Assembly (NCBI RefSeq): GCF_040546685.1
Contig: NZ_JBEPOH010000001.1
Span: 62,001-126,000 of the forward strand
From: Variovorax sp. OAS795
Lineage (GTDB): Bacteria; Pseudomonadota; Gammaproteobacteria; Burkholderiales; Burkholderiaceae_C
Length of the DNA: 64,000 bases
Direction: 5' to 3'
In this document: one piece after another, positions 51,283 to 60,223 of the stretch
How positions within the stretch are numbered: the stretch's first letter is position 1
How the letters are laid out: every line of letters starts with the position of its first letter
Made by a program: the position numbers and the translations under genes
The notes under the pieces: generated by a model
What the model was told of the DNA's origin: nothing
The model's input: only the letters and a program-made list of their open reading frames with translations
Databases searched by the model: none

Positions 51283-52031
51283 CAGCCGATCCGCACAGCC
51301 TGTCGCTGCGCGACTACGGCGCCTCGCGCGGCAGCCATGCGCACGATCACTTCCAGGTGCTGATCGGCCTGGCCGGGGTGCTCGACCTCGAAGTGGAAGG
51401 CCGCGGCGCGCGCATCGGCGCGGGAGATGCGCAGGTCGTGATGCCCTGCGACCGGCACGACTTCGAAGCGCGCGACGGCAGCCGCTGCCTCGTGCTCGAT
51501 ACCACCCATCCGGCGTGGGCACGCTGTGCCGTGCATGCGCCCGCCGATGCATCTCGGCTGCGGGCCCTCGCGCAATACCTCGCGCAGTGCGCGCAGCAGC
51601 CGGACGCTTCCGTGTTGACACTGCAGCACGGCCCCGCGCTGTTGCTCGAAGCCTGGAGCGCGGGCACGCCGGTCCCTACGCGGGGCCGCCGCATCGACTG
51701 GACCGCGCTCGCCGCCTGGGCCCGCGCCCGCTGGCACGAGCCGCTGGGCGTTGCCGAGCTTGCACGCGTCGCCTGCCTGAGCCCAGGCCAGTTTGCGCAG
51801 CGCTGCCGCGACGAGCAGGGCGTGAGCGCGATGCACTGGCTGCGCATGCTGCGTCTCGCCCATGCGCGCGAGTTGCGCCTCGCCGGCATGGGCGTGGCGG
51901 AGACGGCGCGCCGCACCGGCTACCGCTCGCCCTCCGCGCTCACGGCGGCGTTGCGCAGGATCGGCGGCCAGGCAGCGACACCGGCGCCGCGCGACGATCC
52001 GCCGGCGTCCTGCGACGACGGCGCCGCTTAA
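51279..52031 (+). CDS. AraC-family transcriptional regulator
   Basis: 250 aa. N-terminal cupin-like sensor (HAHDHFQVLIGLAGVLDLEV) and a C-terminal AraC HTH pair (WHEPLGVAELARVACLSPGQ, then MGVAETARRTGYRSPSALTA). It lies between a permease and an EamA exporter on the same strand (10 bp to the next gene), so it may control one of them. Effector unknown. Confidence 0.88.
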   Translation: MTADPHSLSLRDYGASRGSHAHDHFQVLIGLAGVLDLEVEGRGARIGAGDAQVVMPCDRHDFEARDGSRCLVLDTTHPAWARCAVHAPADASRLRALAQYLAQCAQQPDASVLTLQHGPALLLEAWSAGTPVPTRGRRIDWTALAAWARARWHEPLGVAELARVACLSPGQFAQRCRDEQGVSAMHWLRMLRLAHARELRLAGMGVAETARRTGYRSPSALTAALRRIGGQAATPAPRDDPPASCDDGAA

Positions 52032-52041
52032 GCTCGGTGCG

Positions 52042-52887
52042 ATGTCGCCCACGCTCCTTGCCCTTGCCGCCATCGCGCTGTGGGCCACGCTCGCCTCGCT
52101 CGGCACCGCGCTGTCGCACCTGCCGCCGTTCCTGCTGACCGGGCTCGCACTGATCATCGGCAGCATCCCGAGCTGGCCGCTGGTGCTGCGCGACCGCAGC
52201 GCCTGGCGCGTGCCGCGGCGCACGCTGGCCCTGGGCATCTATGGCCTGTTCGGTTTCCACTTCCTGCTGTTCATCGCGCTGCGGCACGCCCCGCCGGTGG
52301 AAGCCAACCTGGTCAACTACCTGTGGCCGCTGTTGATGGTGGTGCTGGCGCCGGCCCTGCTGCCGGGCCTGTCGCTGCGGCCGCTGCACCTGGCGGCCGC
52401 CTTGCTGGGTTTCGCGGGCGCGGCGATCGCGATCCTCGGGGCGCGCGAGGGCGCGGTTTCGGTCCCCGGCGGCCCGGCCTGGGGCTTCGTGCCGGCGCTG
52501 GGCTCGGCCTTCATCTGGGCCAGCTACTCGCTCTGGACGAAACGCGTGGCGTCGTTCCCGACCTCGGCGATCGGCCTCTTCGGCTTGGTCTCGGGCGTGT
52601 TGTCGCTCGCCTGCCATGCACTGCTCGAGCCTTCGGCCGTGCTGTCCGCGAAAGACTGGCTGCTGGTCGCGCTCTGCGGCCTCGGTCCGCTCGGCGCGGC
52701 TTTCTTCGTCTGGGACATGGCGCTCAAGCGCGGCGATGCGCGGCAGATCGGCATCCTGAGCTATCTCACGCCGCTGGGCTCCACCGCGCTGCTGCTGGCC
52801 GTGACCGGGCGCCCGCTCACCTGGAGCATCGCGCTGGCGGCGGCGCTGATTGTCTTGGCCGCGGTGATGGGCACACGCGCGCGCTGA
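52042..52887 (+). CDS. EamA/RhaT family transporter (DMT superfamily)
   Basis: 281 aa with about ten transmembrane segments in two EamA repeats; the first includes LVNYLWPLLMVVLAPALLPG and the second LKRGDARQIGILSYLTPLGS, the family pattern at the end of each repeat. Exports or takes up a small metabolite. Next to an AraC regulator. Confidence 0.88.
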   Translation: MSPTLLALAAIALWATLASLGTALSHLPPFLLTGLALIIGSIPSWPLVLRDRSAWRVPRRTLALGIYGLFGFHFLLFIALRHAPPVEANLVNYLWPLLMVVLAPALLPGLSLRPLHLAAALLGFAGAAIAILGAREGAVSVPGGPAWGFVPALGSAFIWASYSLWTKRVASFPTSAIGLFGLVSGVLSLACHALLEPSAVLSAKDWLLVALCGLGPLGAAFFVWDMALKRGDARQIGILSYLTPLGSTALLLAVTGRPLTWSIALAAALIVLAAVMGTRAR

Positions 52888-52964
52888 GGAATAGGTCCGC
52901 GTCCGACGAGACCGGCGCCTCGTTTGTGGCTAGAGTGGAGCCTTCGGAAACAAGGAGCCCGCCC

Positions 52965-53288
52965 ATGGACAACAAGAACAAGAACGACGATTTCGAGATC
53001 ACGCCCAAGCTGGTGTTCGACCTGAACCTGGCGCTCTATCTCGACCTGGTGGCCGCGCTCGAAGGCGCCGGCGCCATCAGCTACCGCCAGATGGCGGCCC
53101 GGGTGCTGAACATCAGCATGGATGCGCGCGCCGACGGCGAGGTGGGCCTGTCGACGGTGCTCGAAGGCGTGGCCCAGGGCTTCGCGGGCCACGGCGACGG
53201 CCTCTCGATCGAAACGCTGAAGGCCGCCCGCGGCCTGCGCGAGGACGACGCCATGGGCGACATCCCGATGCGCCCCGGCGAGCCCTGA
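52965..53288 (+). CDS. Small hypothetical protein
   Basis: 107 aa from the ATG at 52965, with AGGAG 8 bases upstream. The N terminus is charged (MDNKNKNDDFEITPKL), followed by a hydrophobic helix (LVFDLNLALYLDLVAALEGA) and a C-terminal acidic region (LREDDAMGDIPMRPGEP). Third-codon G/C preference fits a real gene. No family recognised. Confidence 0.7.
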   Translation: MDNKNKNDDFEITPKLVFDLNLALYLDLVAALEGAGAISYRQMAARVLNISMDARADGEVGLSTVLEGVAQGFAGHGDGLSIETLKAARGLREDDAMGDIPMRPGEP

Positions 53289-53295
53289 GCCGGCG

Positions 53296-54339
53296 TCAGT
53301 CCTCGGCCACCTGCAGGATCAGCTTGCCGAAGTTCTCCCCCGCAAACAGCTTGTTGAGCGACTCGGGGAACGTGTCGATACCTTTCACGACGTCCTCCTT
53401 GCTCTTCATGCGCCCGTCCTTCAGGTAGCCGGCCATCTCGGCGATGGCGATCGGGTACCGGTCGGCGTAGTCGAACACCACGATGCCTTCCATGCGCGCG
53501 CGGTTCACCAGCAGGCTCAGGTAGTTCTTGGGACCGGCGCCCGGCATGCTGTTGGCGTTGTTGTACTGGCTGATGGCGCCGCAGATGATCACGCGGGCCT
53601 TGCGCGCGAGCCGCGCCAGCACCGCGTCGAGGATTTCGCCGCCCACGTTGTCGAAGTAGATGTCGACGCCCTTCGGGCAATGCGCCTTGAGCCCGTCGCG
53701 CACTGCGCCGGCACCGGCCTTGTAGTCGATGCAAGCATCGAAACCCAGCTCCTTCACCACCCAGTCGCACTTGGCGGCGCCGCCCGCGATGCCGACCACG
53801 CGGCAGCCCTTGATCTTGGCGAGCTGGCCCACGGTCTGCCCCACCGCACCGGCCGCGCCGGAGATGACGACGGTTTCGCCCGCTTTGGGCTGGCCCACGT
53901 CCATCAGGCCGAAGTAGCCGGTCATGCCGGGCATGCCGAGCACGTTGAGCCACTGGTTGATGGTGCCAACCCCGAGCTCGATCTTCACGAGGCCGTTGCG
54001 CTTGACCTGGTCCTGCGGAATGAGGATGTATTCCTGCACGCCCAGGGTGCCGTAGACGGTGTCGCCCACGGCTAAGTCGGGGCTCTTCGAAGCGATGACG
54101 CGGCCGACGCCGCCGGCTCGCATCACTTCGTCGATGGCCACGGGCGCGATGTAGCTCTTGGCATCGTTGAGCCAGCCGCGCATGGCGGGGTCCAGCGACA
54201 GCGACAGCGTCTTGACCAGCACCCCGCCCTCGGCCGGTTCGCCGACGGGCTCGGTGGTGAACTTCCAGTTCTCTCGGGTGGCGGTGGCCTCGGGGCGCTT
54301 GGCGAGGCGGACCTGGTGGTTGACGAGTGAGCTGCTCAT
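53296..54339 (-). CDS. NADP-dependent oxidoreductase (zinc-free MDR, curcumin reductase-like)
   Basis: 347 aa from the ATG at 54337-54339. N-terminal GroES-like part with the family start (VNHQVRLAKRPEATATRENW) and LSLSLDPAMRGWLND; then a Rossmann domain with VVISGAAGAVGQTVGQLAKI and GCRVVGIAGGAAKCDW, FDNVGGEILDAVLARL. No zinc ligands. Such enzymes reduce alpha,beta-unsaturated carbonyls (leukotriene B4 dehydrogenase/curcumin reductase group). Monocistronic, converging with the small unknown. Confidence 0.9.
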   Translation of the reverse strand: MSSSLVNHQVRLAKRPEATATRENWKFTTEPVGEPAEGGVLVKTLSLSLDPAMRGWLNDAKSYIAPVAIDEVMRAGGVGRVIASKSPDLAVGDTVYGTLGVQEYILIPQDQVKRNGLVKIELGVGTINQWLNVLGMPGMTGYFGLMDVGQPKAGETVVISGAAGAVGQTVGQLAKIKGCRVVGIAGGAAKCDWVVKELGFDACIDYKAGAGAVRDGLKAHCPKGVDIYFDNVGGEILDAVLARLARKARVIICGAISQYNNANSMPGAGPKNYLSLLVNRARMEGIVVFDYADRYPIAIAEMAGYLKDGRMKSKEDVVKGIDTFPESLNKLFAGENFGKLILQVAED

Positions 54340-54445
54340 GGGGGTGTCTCCTTGATTGACGGGCGCTGGCACGGAGGCGCATCGTAGCCCCGCCCAAGGC
54401 CCCGGCTGGTAGCGCAGGCGACAGCGCAAAGCACGCGGCCGAACG

Positions 54446-55840
54446 CTAGATGCGCACGACGATCTGCAGCCCGGGATGCGCGTTGCGCACCACGAGGCTG
54501 CCGCCATGCGCTTCGGCAATCAGCCGGCACAGGTACATGCCCAGGCCCACGCCGCCGGTCGCACGCGCCCGCGCGCCATCGGTGCGATAGAAGGGCTCGG
54601 TCAGCCGCTCGAGCTGGGCTTCGTCGACACCCGGTCCGTGGTCGCGTATCTCCAGCTCGGCGCCCTGGTCCTTGCCATCGACCACGGCACGCAGCGACAC
54701 GCAAGGCGGCCGCGGCGCGTCGGCGCTGTAGCGCAAGGCGTTGTCCAGCAGGTTGCGCAGCAGCAGGCGAAAGCGCATACGGTCGACCGCATGCGCCGGC
54801 AGGCGTTCCGCGAGGTCGAGGTGCACCTGCTGCGCGCCCGGCATCTCGGCGACGATTTCACGCACCAGCACGGCCAGGTCGACGGGCTCGCGCTGCAGCG
54901 CCGCATGCGGGCTCGCGAGGCGCTCGCTCTCGAGCAGGTCGCTGATCAGGTCGCGCATCTCGTTCAGGTCGCGCAGCAGCGCCTCGCGCTCGGCCGCGCC
55001 TTCGGGCGTGGCGGGCAGCAGTTCGGCATTGAGCCGGGCCCGCGTGAGCGGCGAACGCAGCTCGTGGCTCAGCGCCAGCAGCAGGCCGCGCTTGGCATCG
55101 AGCATGGCCTGGATGTCGTCGGCCATGGTGTTGATGTGCGCCGCCAGGTCGCCGAGATCGTCGTTCTGGCGGATCGGGATCGGCTGCGTGAACTCGCCGC
55201 GGCCGAACCGCTGCGCGCCTTCGCGGATGTCGATCAGCGGACGCAGCAGGCGGCTCACGTAGACGTAGCCCAGCACCATGAGCAGCAGCAGCGTGCACAG
55301 CGTGGCCCAGCCCGCGGCACGCGGGGCCAGCTGCCAGAGCTTGGGCGCCCAGCCGAAGACCACGCGGTGGCCGTCGGCCGTCGGACGGATGAACCACTTG
55401 TCGTTCAGCGGATCCTCGTCGAGGTGCTGCATCCATCCGCCACGGCCGTTGGCGCCTGCGGGGTTGGAATCCCAGTTGACCTTGGGGCCCACGATGCGGA
55501 TCGTGATCGGCAGACGGTTCACCAGTGCCTGCGCACGCGCGATGTCGGGGGGCGTACCGATCTCGGCGACGAGCCGGTCGGCGTAGTCCACCAGCATCGG
55601 CTTGGCGGCCTCGGCCCACCCGGTGGAGAAGGACTTCTTCATGCCGCCCATGAACACCACGGCCATCACCACGGCCAGGAGCAGGAACATCATGACAAGC
55701 CGGATGCGCAGCGAGCGCCGCCAGCGGCGCTTGCCCTGCACCTTCTCGTGAAATTGCTCGTGCCATTGCCTGTGCAGTTCGGCGCGGCGGCAGCCCATCT
55801 CGCGCCAGGCCTTGCGCCAGTCTCCCCGGCGGGATCTCAT
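54446..55840 (-). CDS. Sensor histidine kinase
   Basis: 464 aa. A charged N-terminal 45 residues, first transmembrane segment LVMMFLLLAVVMAVVFMGGM, a periplasmic sensor to about 180, second segment GWATLCTLLLLMVLGYVYVS, a HAMP domain and then the H-box LALSHELRSPLTRARL, N-box NLLDNALRYSADA and G-boxes HGPGVDE and GGVGLGMYLC. CpxA/RstB-like layout. Its ATG overlaps the response regulator stop, giving a tight two-component operon. Confidence 0.92.
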   Translation of the reverse strand: MRSRRGDWRKAWREMGCRRAELHRQWHEQFHEKVQGKRRWRRSLRIRLVMMFLLLAVVMAVVFMGGMKKSFSTGWAEAAKPMLVDYADRLVAEIGTPPDIARAQALVNRLPITIRIVGPKVNWDSNPAGANGRGGWMQHLDEDPLNDKWFIRPTADGHRVVFGWAPKLWQLAPRAAGWATLCTLLLLMVLGYVYVSRLLRPLIDIREGAQRFGRGEFTQPIPIRQNDDLGDLAAHINTMADDIQAMLDAKRGLLLALSHELRSPLTRARLNAELLPATPEGAAEREALLRDLNEMRDLISDLLESERLASPHAALQREPVDLAVLVREIVAEMPGAQQVHLDLAERLPAHAVDRMRFRLLLRNLLDNALRYSADAPRPPCVSLRAVVDGKDQGAELEIRDHGPGVDEAQLERLTEPFYRTDGARARATGGVGLGMYLCRLIAEAHGGSLVVRNAHPGLQIVVRI

Positions 55841-56538
55841 GCGGGTTCGCTGCGCGCGACGGCCAGCGCATAGCCGGCGTTGCGCAACGTCTTGATGCAG
55901 TCCAGGGGCTCGAGCTTCTTGCGCAGGCGGCTCACCACGATGTCGACCGCGCGGGTGTAGAGCTCGGCTTCATGGCCGCGCAGGCGGTTCAGGATGTCGT
56001 CGCGGCTGAACACCTTGCCGGGTTCGGCCGCCAGCAGCGCGAGCAGCTCGAACTCGGTGCCGGTGAGTTCCACGCGCTCGCCATGGCGCAGCACCTGCCG
56101 CCGGTCCAGGTCGATCGACAGGCCGTCGAACACGCGGTGCTGCGCGCCGGCGCCGTTGGCCGGCGCGGCGGGCACGCTGCGCTGGCGCCGCAGGATGGTC
56201 TGCACGCGCGCCACCAGTTCACGCGGCTCGAAGGGCTTGGGCACGTAGTCGTCGGCGCCGAGCTCCAGGCCGACCACGCGGTCCATCACCTCGCCGCGCG
56301 CGGTGAGCATCACGATCGGGATGTCGCTCTCCTTGCGGATCTCGCGGCACAAAGCGAAGCCGTCCATCTCGGGCAGCATCACGTCGAGGATCGCGGCGTC
56401 GTACTGGCCGGCACGCAGCTTCGCGAGCCCCTCGCTCGGGCGCACGGCGCTCTCGAGCGTGCAGCCGAAGCGTGCGAAGTAGGTGGTCAGCGGCGCGGCG
56501 AGGTGTTCGTCGTCGTCGATCAGCAGGATGCGCGGCAT
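55837..56538 (-). CDS. OmpR-family response regulator
   Basis: 233 aa. Receiver: acidic pair DDD near 8-10, phosphoacceptor Asp52 (LDVMLPEMDG), Lys101 (YVPKPFEPRE); C-terminal winged helix with RVELTGTEFELLALLAAEPG and the recognition region AVDIVVSRLRKKLEPLDCIK. CpxR/RstA-like. First gene of the pair. Confidence 0.94.
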   Translation of the reverse strand: MPRILLIDDDEHLAAPLTTYFARFGCTLESAVRPSEGLAKLRAGQYDAAILDVMLPEMDGFALCREIRKESDIPIVMLTARGEVMDRVVGLELGADDYVPKPFEPRELVARVQTILRRQRSVPAAPANGAGAQHRVFDGLSIDLDRRQVLRHGERVELTGTEFELLALLAAEPGKVFSRDDILNRLRGHEAELYTRAVDIVVSRLRKKLEPLDCIKTLRNAGYALAVARSEPA

Positions 56539-56647
56539 GGCGGGATTGTGCCTCCTGGCGAACAGCTGGCTGACGATCAGGCCCGCGGGCATTGCTGCGC
56601 AGTTTCCGTCCGCTGCAAGGCGTGGCACCGCGCGGCTTTCACGGCGC

Positions 56648-57028
56648 TCACCACGGATCGGCCCGTCCGATGCGGCCCAGATGCGTCGCGCCGAAGCCTG
56701 CGCCGTACTTGAGGCCGTAGCCCAGCGCGCGATCGAGGCCGATGTGGGCGCACCAGATCAGGCCGCCGGCCACGGCCCAGGGGATGGCCGCGAGCGCGCC
56801 GAGAGCCAACAGCCCCACGGCGCCGAAGTACGAGTGCGTGGCGTTGTAGAAAGCGGCGCCGATGCGCGGCCCGGCCAGATAGCCCAGCATCGCGAGATCG
56901 GGCGCCAGCAGCCAGAGTGCGAATACGCCCCAGCCGCCACCGAACTGCGCGTAGGCGGCGAGCGATGCGGCGAGAACCACCACGCCTTCTGCTCGCAGCA
57001 GCAGGCGCACGCCACCCGTCGCTGCCAC
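56648..57028 (-). CDS. DUF4260 family membrane protein
   Basis: 126 aa from the GTG at 57026-57028; a longer upstream frame reads into a repeat and is rejected. Four short hydrophobic segments (EGVVVLAASLAAYAQFGG, WGVFALWLLAPDLAMLGYLA, AVGLLALGALAAIPWAVAG), and the family hallmarks GPRIGAAFYNATHSY and AHIGLDRALGYGLKYG. Function unknown. It lies upstream of the two-component system on the same strand (109-bp gap). Confidence 0.85.
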   Translation of the reverse strand: MAATGGVRLLLRAEGVVVLAASLAAYAQFGGGWGVFALWLLAPDLAMLGYLAGPRIGAAFYNATHSYFGAVGLLALGALAAIPWAVAGGLIWCAHIGLDRALGYGLKYGAGFGATHLGRIGRADPW

Positions 57029-57037
57029 TGCCTGGTC

Positions 57038-57135
57038 GTGGGATACCGTGGGACCGGTTTGGCCGGGCCGCAGGTATCGCCCCCTTGCGGGGGGTTGGCG
57101 AAGCGACACGAAGTGCGCGAAGCCTGGGGGTGAGC
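57038..57135. repeat. Dispersed G/C-rich repeat upstream of the DUF4260 gene
   Basis: Contains the palindrome CCCCCTTGCGGGGGG-like (CGCCCCCTTGCGGGGGGTTG) followed by GCGAAGCGACACGAAGTGCGCGAAGC, itself an inverted repeat, and CTGGGGGTGAGCC. This type of element is common between genes in Comamonadaceae as I remember them. It keeps frames open and causes spurious N-terminal extensions. Confidence 0.5.
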
Positions 57136-57140
57136 CAAGC

Positions 57141-57608
57141 CTAGCCACGATGGCCCCAGCGGCGTCCGCCACGGTCCATGAAGTCGCGCACCTTCTGCTG
57201 CTGCGCGGCGTTCAGGCTGTCGAAGAAATCGGCGGCGGCGGCGATGATTTCAGGGCTGCCGCTGCGCACGGCCGCGGTCTTCTCGTCGACCAGCCGCGCG
57301 GCGCCGGCCTGGTCCAGCTTGTTGCCCGCGAACAGCGCCTTGAACTGCGAGCGCGGATCGCCCGCACCTCCCGCACCGCGCATGGCTTCGCGCTGGGCCT
57401 GCAGTTTCTCGGCCAACGCCGTGAGCTTCTGCTTTTGCAGCGCATCGAGCTCCAGCTTGCTGCCGACGCGCTCGACCATCCGGGTGCGGAACTCGGCGGG
57501 ATCGCCGCTGCCCCAGCCATGCCGGTGGCCGGCGCAGCCCGCGATGCTGCCCGCCACCACGGCCAAGCCTGCGAAACCGAAGAGAGTGCGTTTGATCCAG
57601 TGTTTCAT
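57141..57608 (-). CDS. Periplasmic Spy/CpxP-like protein (LTXXQ motif)
   Basis: 155 aa from the ATG at 57606-57608. The N terminus (TLFGFAGLAVVAGSIAGCAG) is a signal or lipoprotein signal peptide (lipobox IAGC). The mature part has two LTXXQ-like stretches (KLELDALQKQKLTALAEKLQ and SLNAAQQQKVRDFMDR). Spy/CpxP-like proteins are periplasmic chaperones or inhibitors induced by Cpx-type systems; a CpxRA-like pair lies 600 bp downstream on the same strand, so this may be its partner. Confidence 0.82.
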   Translation of the reverse strand: MKHWIKRTLFGFAGLAVVAGSIAGCAGHRHGWGSGDPAEFRTRMVERVGSKLELDALQKQKLTALAEKLQAQREAMRGAGGAGDPRSQFKALFAGNKLDQAGAARLVDEKTAAVRSGSPEIIAAAADFFDSLNAAQQQKVRDFMDRGGRRWGHRG

Positions 57609-57651
57609 GATGTTCCTTGCGGCCCGGGGGCATCGCCCCTGGGCGTGAGAC

Positions 57652-58023
57652 TTAAAGCTTGTTGCTGTTGCCGGCGGCTGCGGCACGCGCATCCAGCGGG
57701 TTCTGCAGCGTCGAGATGACCTTGCTGTTCACGCGCGAGCCCGAGCTCACGTTCTGGTCGGGGGCGGCGGCGGTGCGCATGGCCTCGTAGACGACGCCGG
57801 CCCGGTCTCTCGAGATGGCCATGGTCTCGGCGCCGCGCGAGCCGCGCACCACGTTCTGGTTCGGTGCGGAGGCAGTGCGCACGGCTTCGGCGTTGACTTC
57901 AGCGCGGCTCATGGCCGATGCGAGCGGCTGGACGCCTTCGTAGGTTTCGGCGTTGGCGCCGGCCGCGGCCAGCATGGCGAAGGAGCCGACGGCGACGAGT
58001 TGGGTCAGGGAGAGAGCGTTCAT
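57652..58023 (-). CDS. Small secreted protein with an internal repeat (DUF4148-like)
   Basis: 123 aa. Signal peptide ending GANA. The mature part has two related units: AEAVRTASAPNQNVVRGSRG and YEAMRTAAAPDQNVSSGSRV, about 40 residues apart. Such short DUF4148-like proteins are frequent in Burkholderiales; the family name is from memory. Function unknown. Confidence 0.75.
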   Translation of the reverse strand: MNALSLTQLVAVGSFAMLAAAGANAETYEGVQPLASAMSRAEVNAEAVRTASAPNQNVVRGSRGAETMAISRDRAGVVYEAMRTAAAPDQNVSSGSRVNSKVISTLQNPLDARAAAAGNSNKL

Positions 58024-58163
58024 GTTTCAGGCCTTTCTGTCGTGGAAGAGGAGACCTGATGGTGCTTGCGGCGCCTGCGCAAGTCCTTTCACCGCCGTTT
58101 CGGCGTGTTTCGTTTTATGTCGACTCGCCCTGCCGCCGGGCGAATCGAATGAGGAAGCACTAC

Positions 58164-59957
58164 CTACCCGGCCAGGGCGGCGGCGGGATCGTCCGACTCG
58201 AGCACGCTCTTGGCCCAGGCTTCGAGCTTGCCGGTGTCGGCGCGCAGCACTTCCTGCTTGACGGCGAGGATGCGCGACGGATGCATCGAGAAGCTGCGCA
58301 GTCCGAGCCCGAGCAGGAGGCGCGTGAAGGCGACGTCGCCGGCCATTTCGCCGCACACGGCCACGCCCTTGCCCTGGCGGCGGCATTCGGCAATGGTGTC
58401 GGCCACGAGCTTCAGCACCGCAGGGTGGGCGGGGTCGTAGAGGTGGGCCACGGCCTCGTCGGCGCGGTCGATGGCCAGCGTGTACTGGATCAGGTCGTTG
58501 GTGCCGATCGACAGGAAGTCGAAGTACTTGAGGAAGGTCTTGAGCGTGAGCGCCGCGGCCGGAATCTCGATCATCGCGCCGAGCTTCACGTGGCCGTACA
58601 CGGCGCCGCGGCTGTCGAGCTCGGTGCGCGCGAAGTCGATCAGCGAGAGCGTCTGGCGGATCTCGCTGGCGTGCGCGAGCATCGGGATCAGCAGGTGGAT
58701 CTCGCCGTGCGCCGCCGCGCGCAGGATGGCGCGCAACTGGGTGAGGAACATGGCCGGGTCCGCCAGGCTCCAGCGGATGGCGCGCAGGCCCAGCGCGGGG
58801 TTCAGGTGCTCCTGCTTGCTGGCCGCCTTGCCGTCGATCGGCTTGTCGGCGCCCACGTCTATGGTGCGGATGGTGACCGGCATGCCCTGCATGCCCTCGA
58901 CCGCGCGCTTGTAGGCCTGGTACTGTTCTTCCTCGTCAGGCAGGCGGGTCTGGCGCTGCGACTCGCGGCCCATGAAGAGAAACTCGCTGCGGAACAGCCC
59001 GACGCCCACCGCCCCGGCCTTCATGGCCCCGACGGTGTCCTCGGGCATCTCGATGTTGGCGAGCAGCTCAACGCGCTGCCCGTCGAGCGTGACCGCGGGC
59101 TTGTGGCGCAGGCGCGCAAGCCGGCCGCGCTCGAGGTCGCCCTGGCGCTGCTTGAAGCCGTACTCGGCCAGGATGATCGGCGAAGGGTCGACGATCACCA
59201 CGCCGGCATCGCCGTCGATGATCACCCAGTCGTCCTGGCGCACCAGCTGGCTCGCAGTGCGCGCGCCCACCACGGCCGGAATGTCCATGCTGCGCGCGAC
59301 GATGGCCGTGTGCGAGGTGCGCCCGCCCACGTCGGTCACGAAGCCGGCGAACACGCTCTTCTTGAACTGGAGCATGTCGGCCGGCGACAGGTCGTGCGCG
59401 ATCAGCACCAGCGGCGCGTCGATGGCGTCGCCGGCGGTGGGATCGTCGTCGTCCTCGGACGCGGGTCGCTTGCGGCGCGGAGGGCTCGGCGCGAGCACCG
59501 CGGCCGTGCCCTTCATGCGGTGCAGCAGCCGCTCGACCACCTGCTCGAGGTCGGCCTTGCGCTCGCGCAGGTACTCGTCCTCCATCTCGTCGAACTGGCG
59601 CGCGATGATCTCGAGCTGCGTGGTCAGCGCCCATTCGGCGTTGTACAGCCGCTCGGTGATCCAGTGCTTCACGCCGCCGGTGAGCGCCTCGTCCTGCAGC
59701 AGCATCTGGTGCACTTCGAGCAGCGCGGCGAGCTCGTGCGGCGCATCGTTCGGACCCATCAGCGCCACGTTGGCCTGCAGCTTGGCGAGCTCGTCGGCCA
59801 CCGCGTTGCGCGCGGTGCGCACCCGGTCGATCTCGGTCTCGATCTCCTCGGGCTTGATGAAGTAGTGGGCCACGTCGATGCGGCTGGACACCACCAGCAC
59901 CGCGCGGCCGATGGCTATGCCACGGGCAACAGGGAGGCCGTGGACTGCGAAGGTCAT
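58164..59957 (-). CDS. ptsI: PTS enzyme I (phosphoenolpyruvate-protein phosphotransferase)
   Basis: 597 aa from the ATG at 59955-59957. The phospho-His is His216 in DVGGRTSHTAIVARSMDIPA; PEP-binding C-terminal motifs are LFRSEFLFMGRE, IRTIDVGADKP and the Cys in GVAVCGEMAGD. Compared with E. coli EI (His189) there is a charged insertion at about residues 156-182 (PSPPRRKRPASEDDDDPTAG). It starts the phosphorelay. ATGA overlap with ptsH. Confidence 0.95.
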   Translation of the reverse strand: MTFAVHGLPVARGIAIGRAVLVVSSRIDVAHYFIKPEEIETEIDRVRTARNAVADELAKLQANVALMGPNDAPHELAALLEVHQMLLQDEALTGGVKHWITERLYNAEWALTTQLEIIARQFDEMEDEYLRERKADLEQVVERLLHRMKGTAAVLAPSPPRRKRPASEDDDDPTAGDAIDAPLVLIAHDLSPADMLQFKKSVFAGFVTDVGGRTSHTAIVARSMDIPAVVGARTASQLVRQDDWVIIDGDAGVVIVDPSPIILAEYGFKQRQGDLERGRLARLRHKPAVTLDGQRVELLANIEMPEDTVGAMKAGAVGVGLFRSEFLFMGRESQRQTRLPDEEEQYQAYKRAVEGMQGMPVTIRTIDVGADKPIDGKAASKQEHLNPALGLRAIRWSLADPAMFLTQLRAILRAAAHGEIHLLIPMLAHASEIRQTLSLIDFARTELDSRGAVYGHVKLGAMIEIPAAALTLKTFLKYFDFLSIGTNDLIQYTLAIDRADEAVAHLYDPAHPAVLKLVADTIAECRRQGKGVAVCGEMAGDVAFTRLLLGLGLRSFSMHPSRILAVKQEVLRADTGKLEAWAKSVLESDDPAAALAG

Positions 59958-60223
59958 TCGCCTTCGCCGAACTTGTCGTTCATGAGCTGGACGATGGCGT
60001 CCATGGCCTCTTGCTCCTGCTCGCCGTTGGTTTCGAGCTCGACCGTCGAGCCGAGGCCCGCCGCCAGCATCATGACGCCCATGATGCTCTTGGCATTGAT
60101 GCGGCGGTCGCCGCGCGAGAGCCACACCTCGCAGGGATAGCTGCCTGCGATCTTGGTGAGCTTGGCCGATGCGCGTGCATGCAGGCCCAGCTTATTGCTG
60201 ATGGTCACGGATTTCTTGATCAC
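59954..60223 (-). CDS. ptsH: PTS phosphocarrier protein HPr
   Basis: 89 aa from a GTG at 60221-60223. The His15 site is KLGLHARASAKL; the Ser46 site is NAKSIMGVMMLA. Carries phosphate from EI to the EIIA. Overlaps the EIIA gene by 32 bases and ptsI by 4. Confidence 0.95.
   Translation of the reverse strand: MIKKSVTISNKLGLHARASAKLTKIAGSYPCEVWLSRGDRRINAKSIMGVMMLAAGLGSTVELETNGEQEQEAMDAIVQLMNDKFGEGE

Noticed and set aside
57029-57172. Longer DUF4260 start at 57172
   Set aside because: The added residues are encoded by an intergenic G/C-rich repeat and precede the conserved family start; the GTG at 57028 fits the family length.
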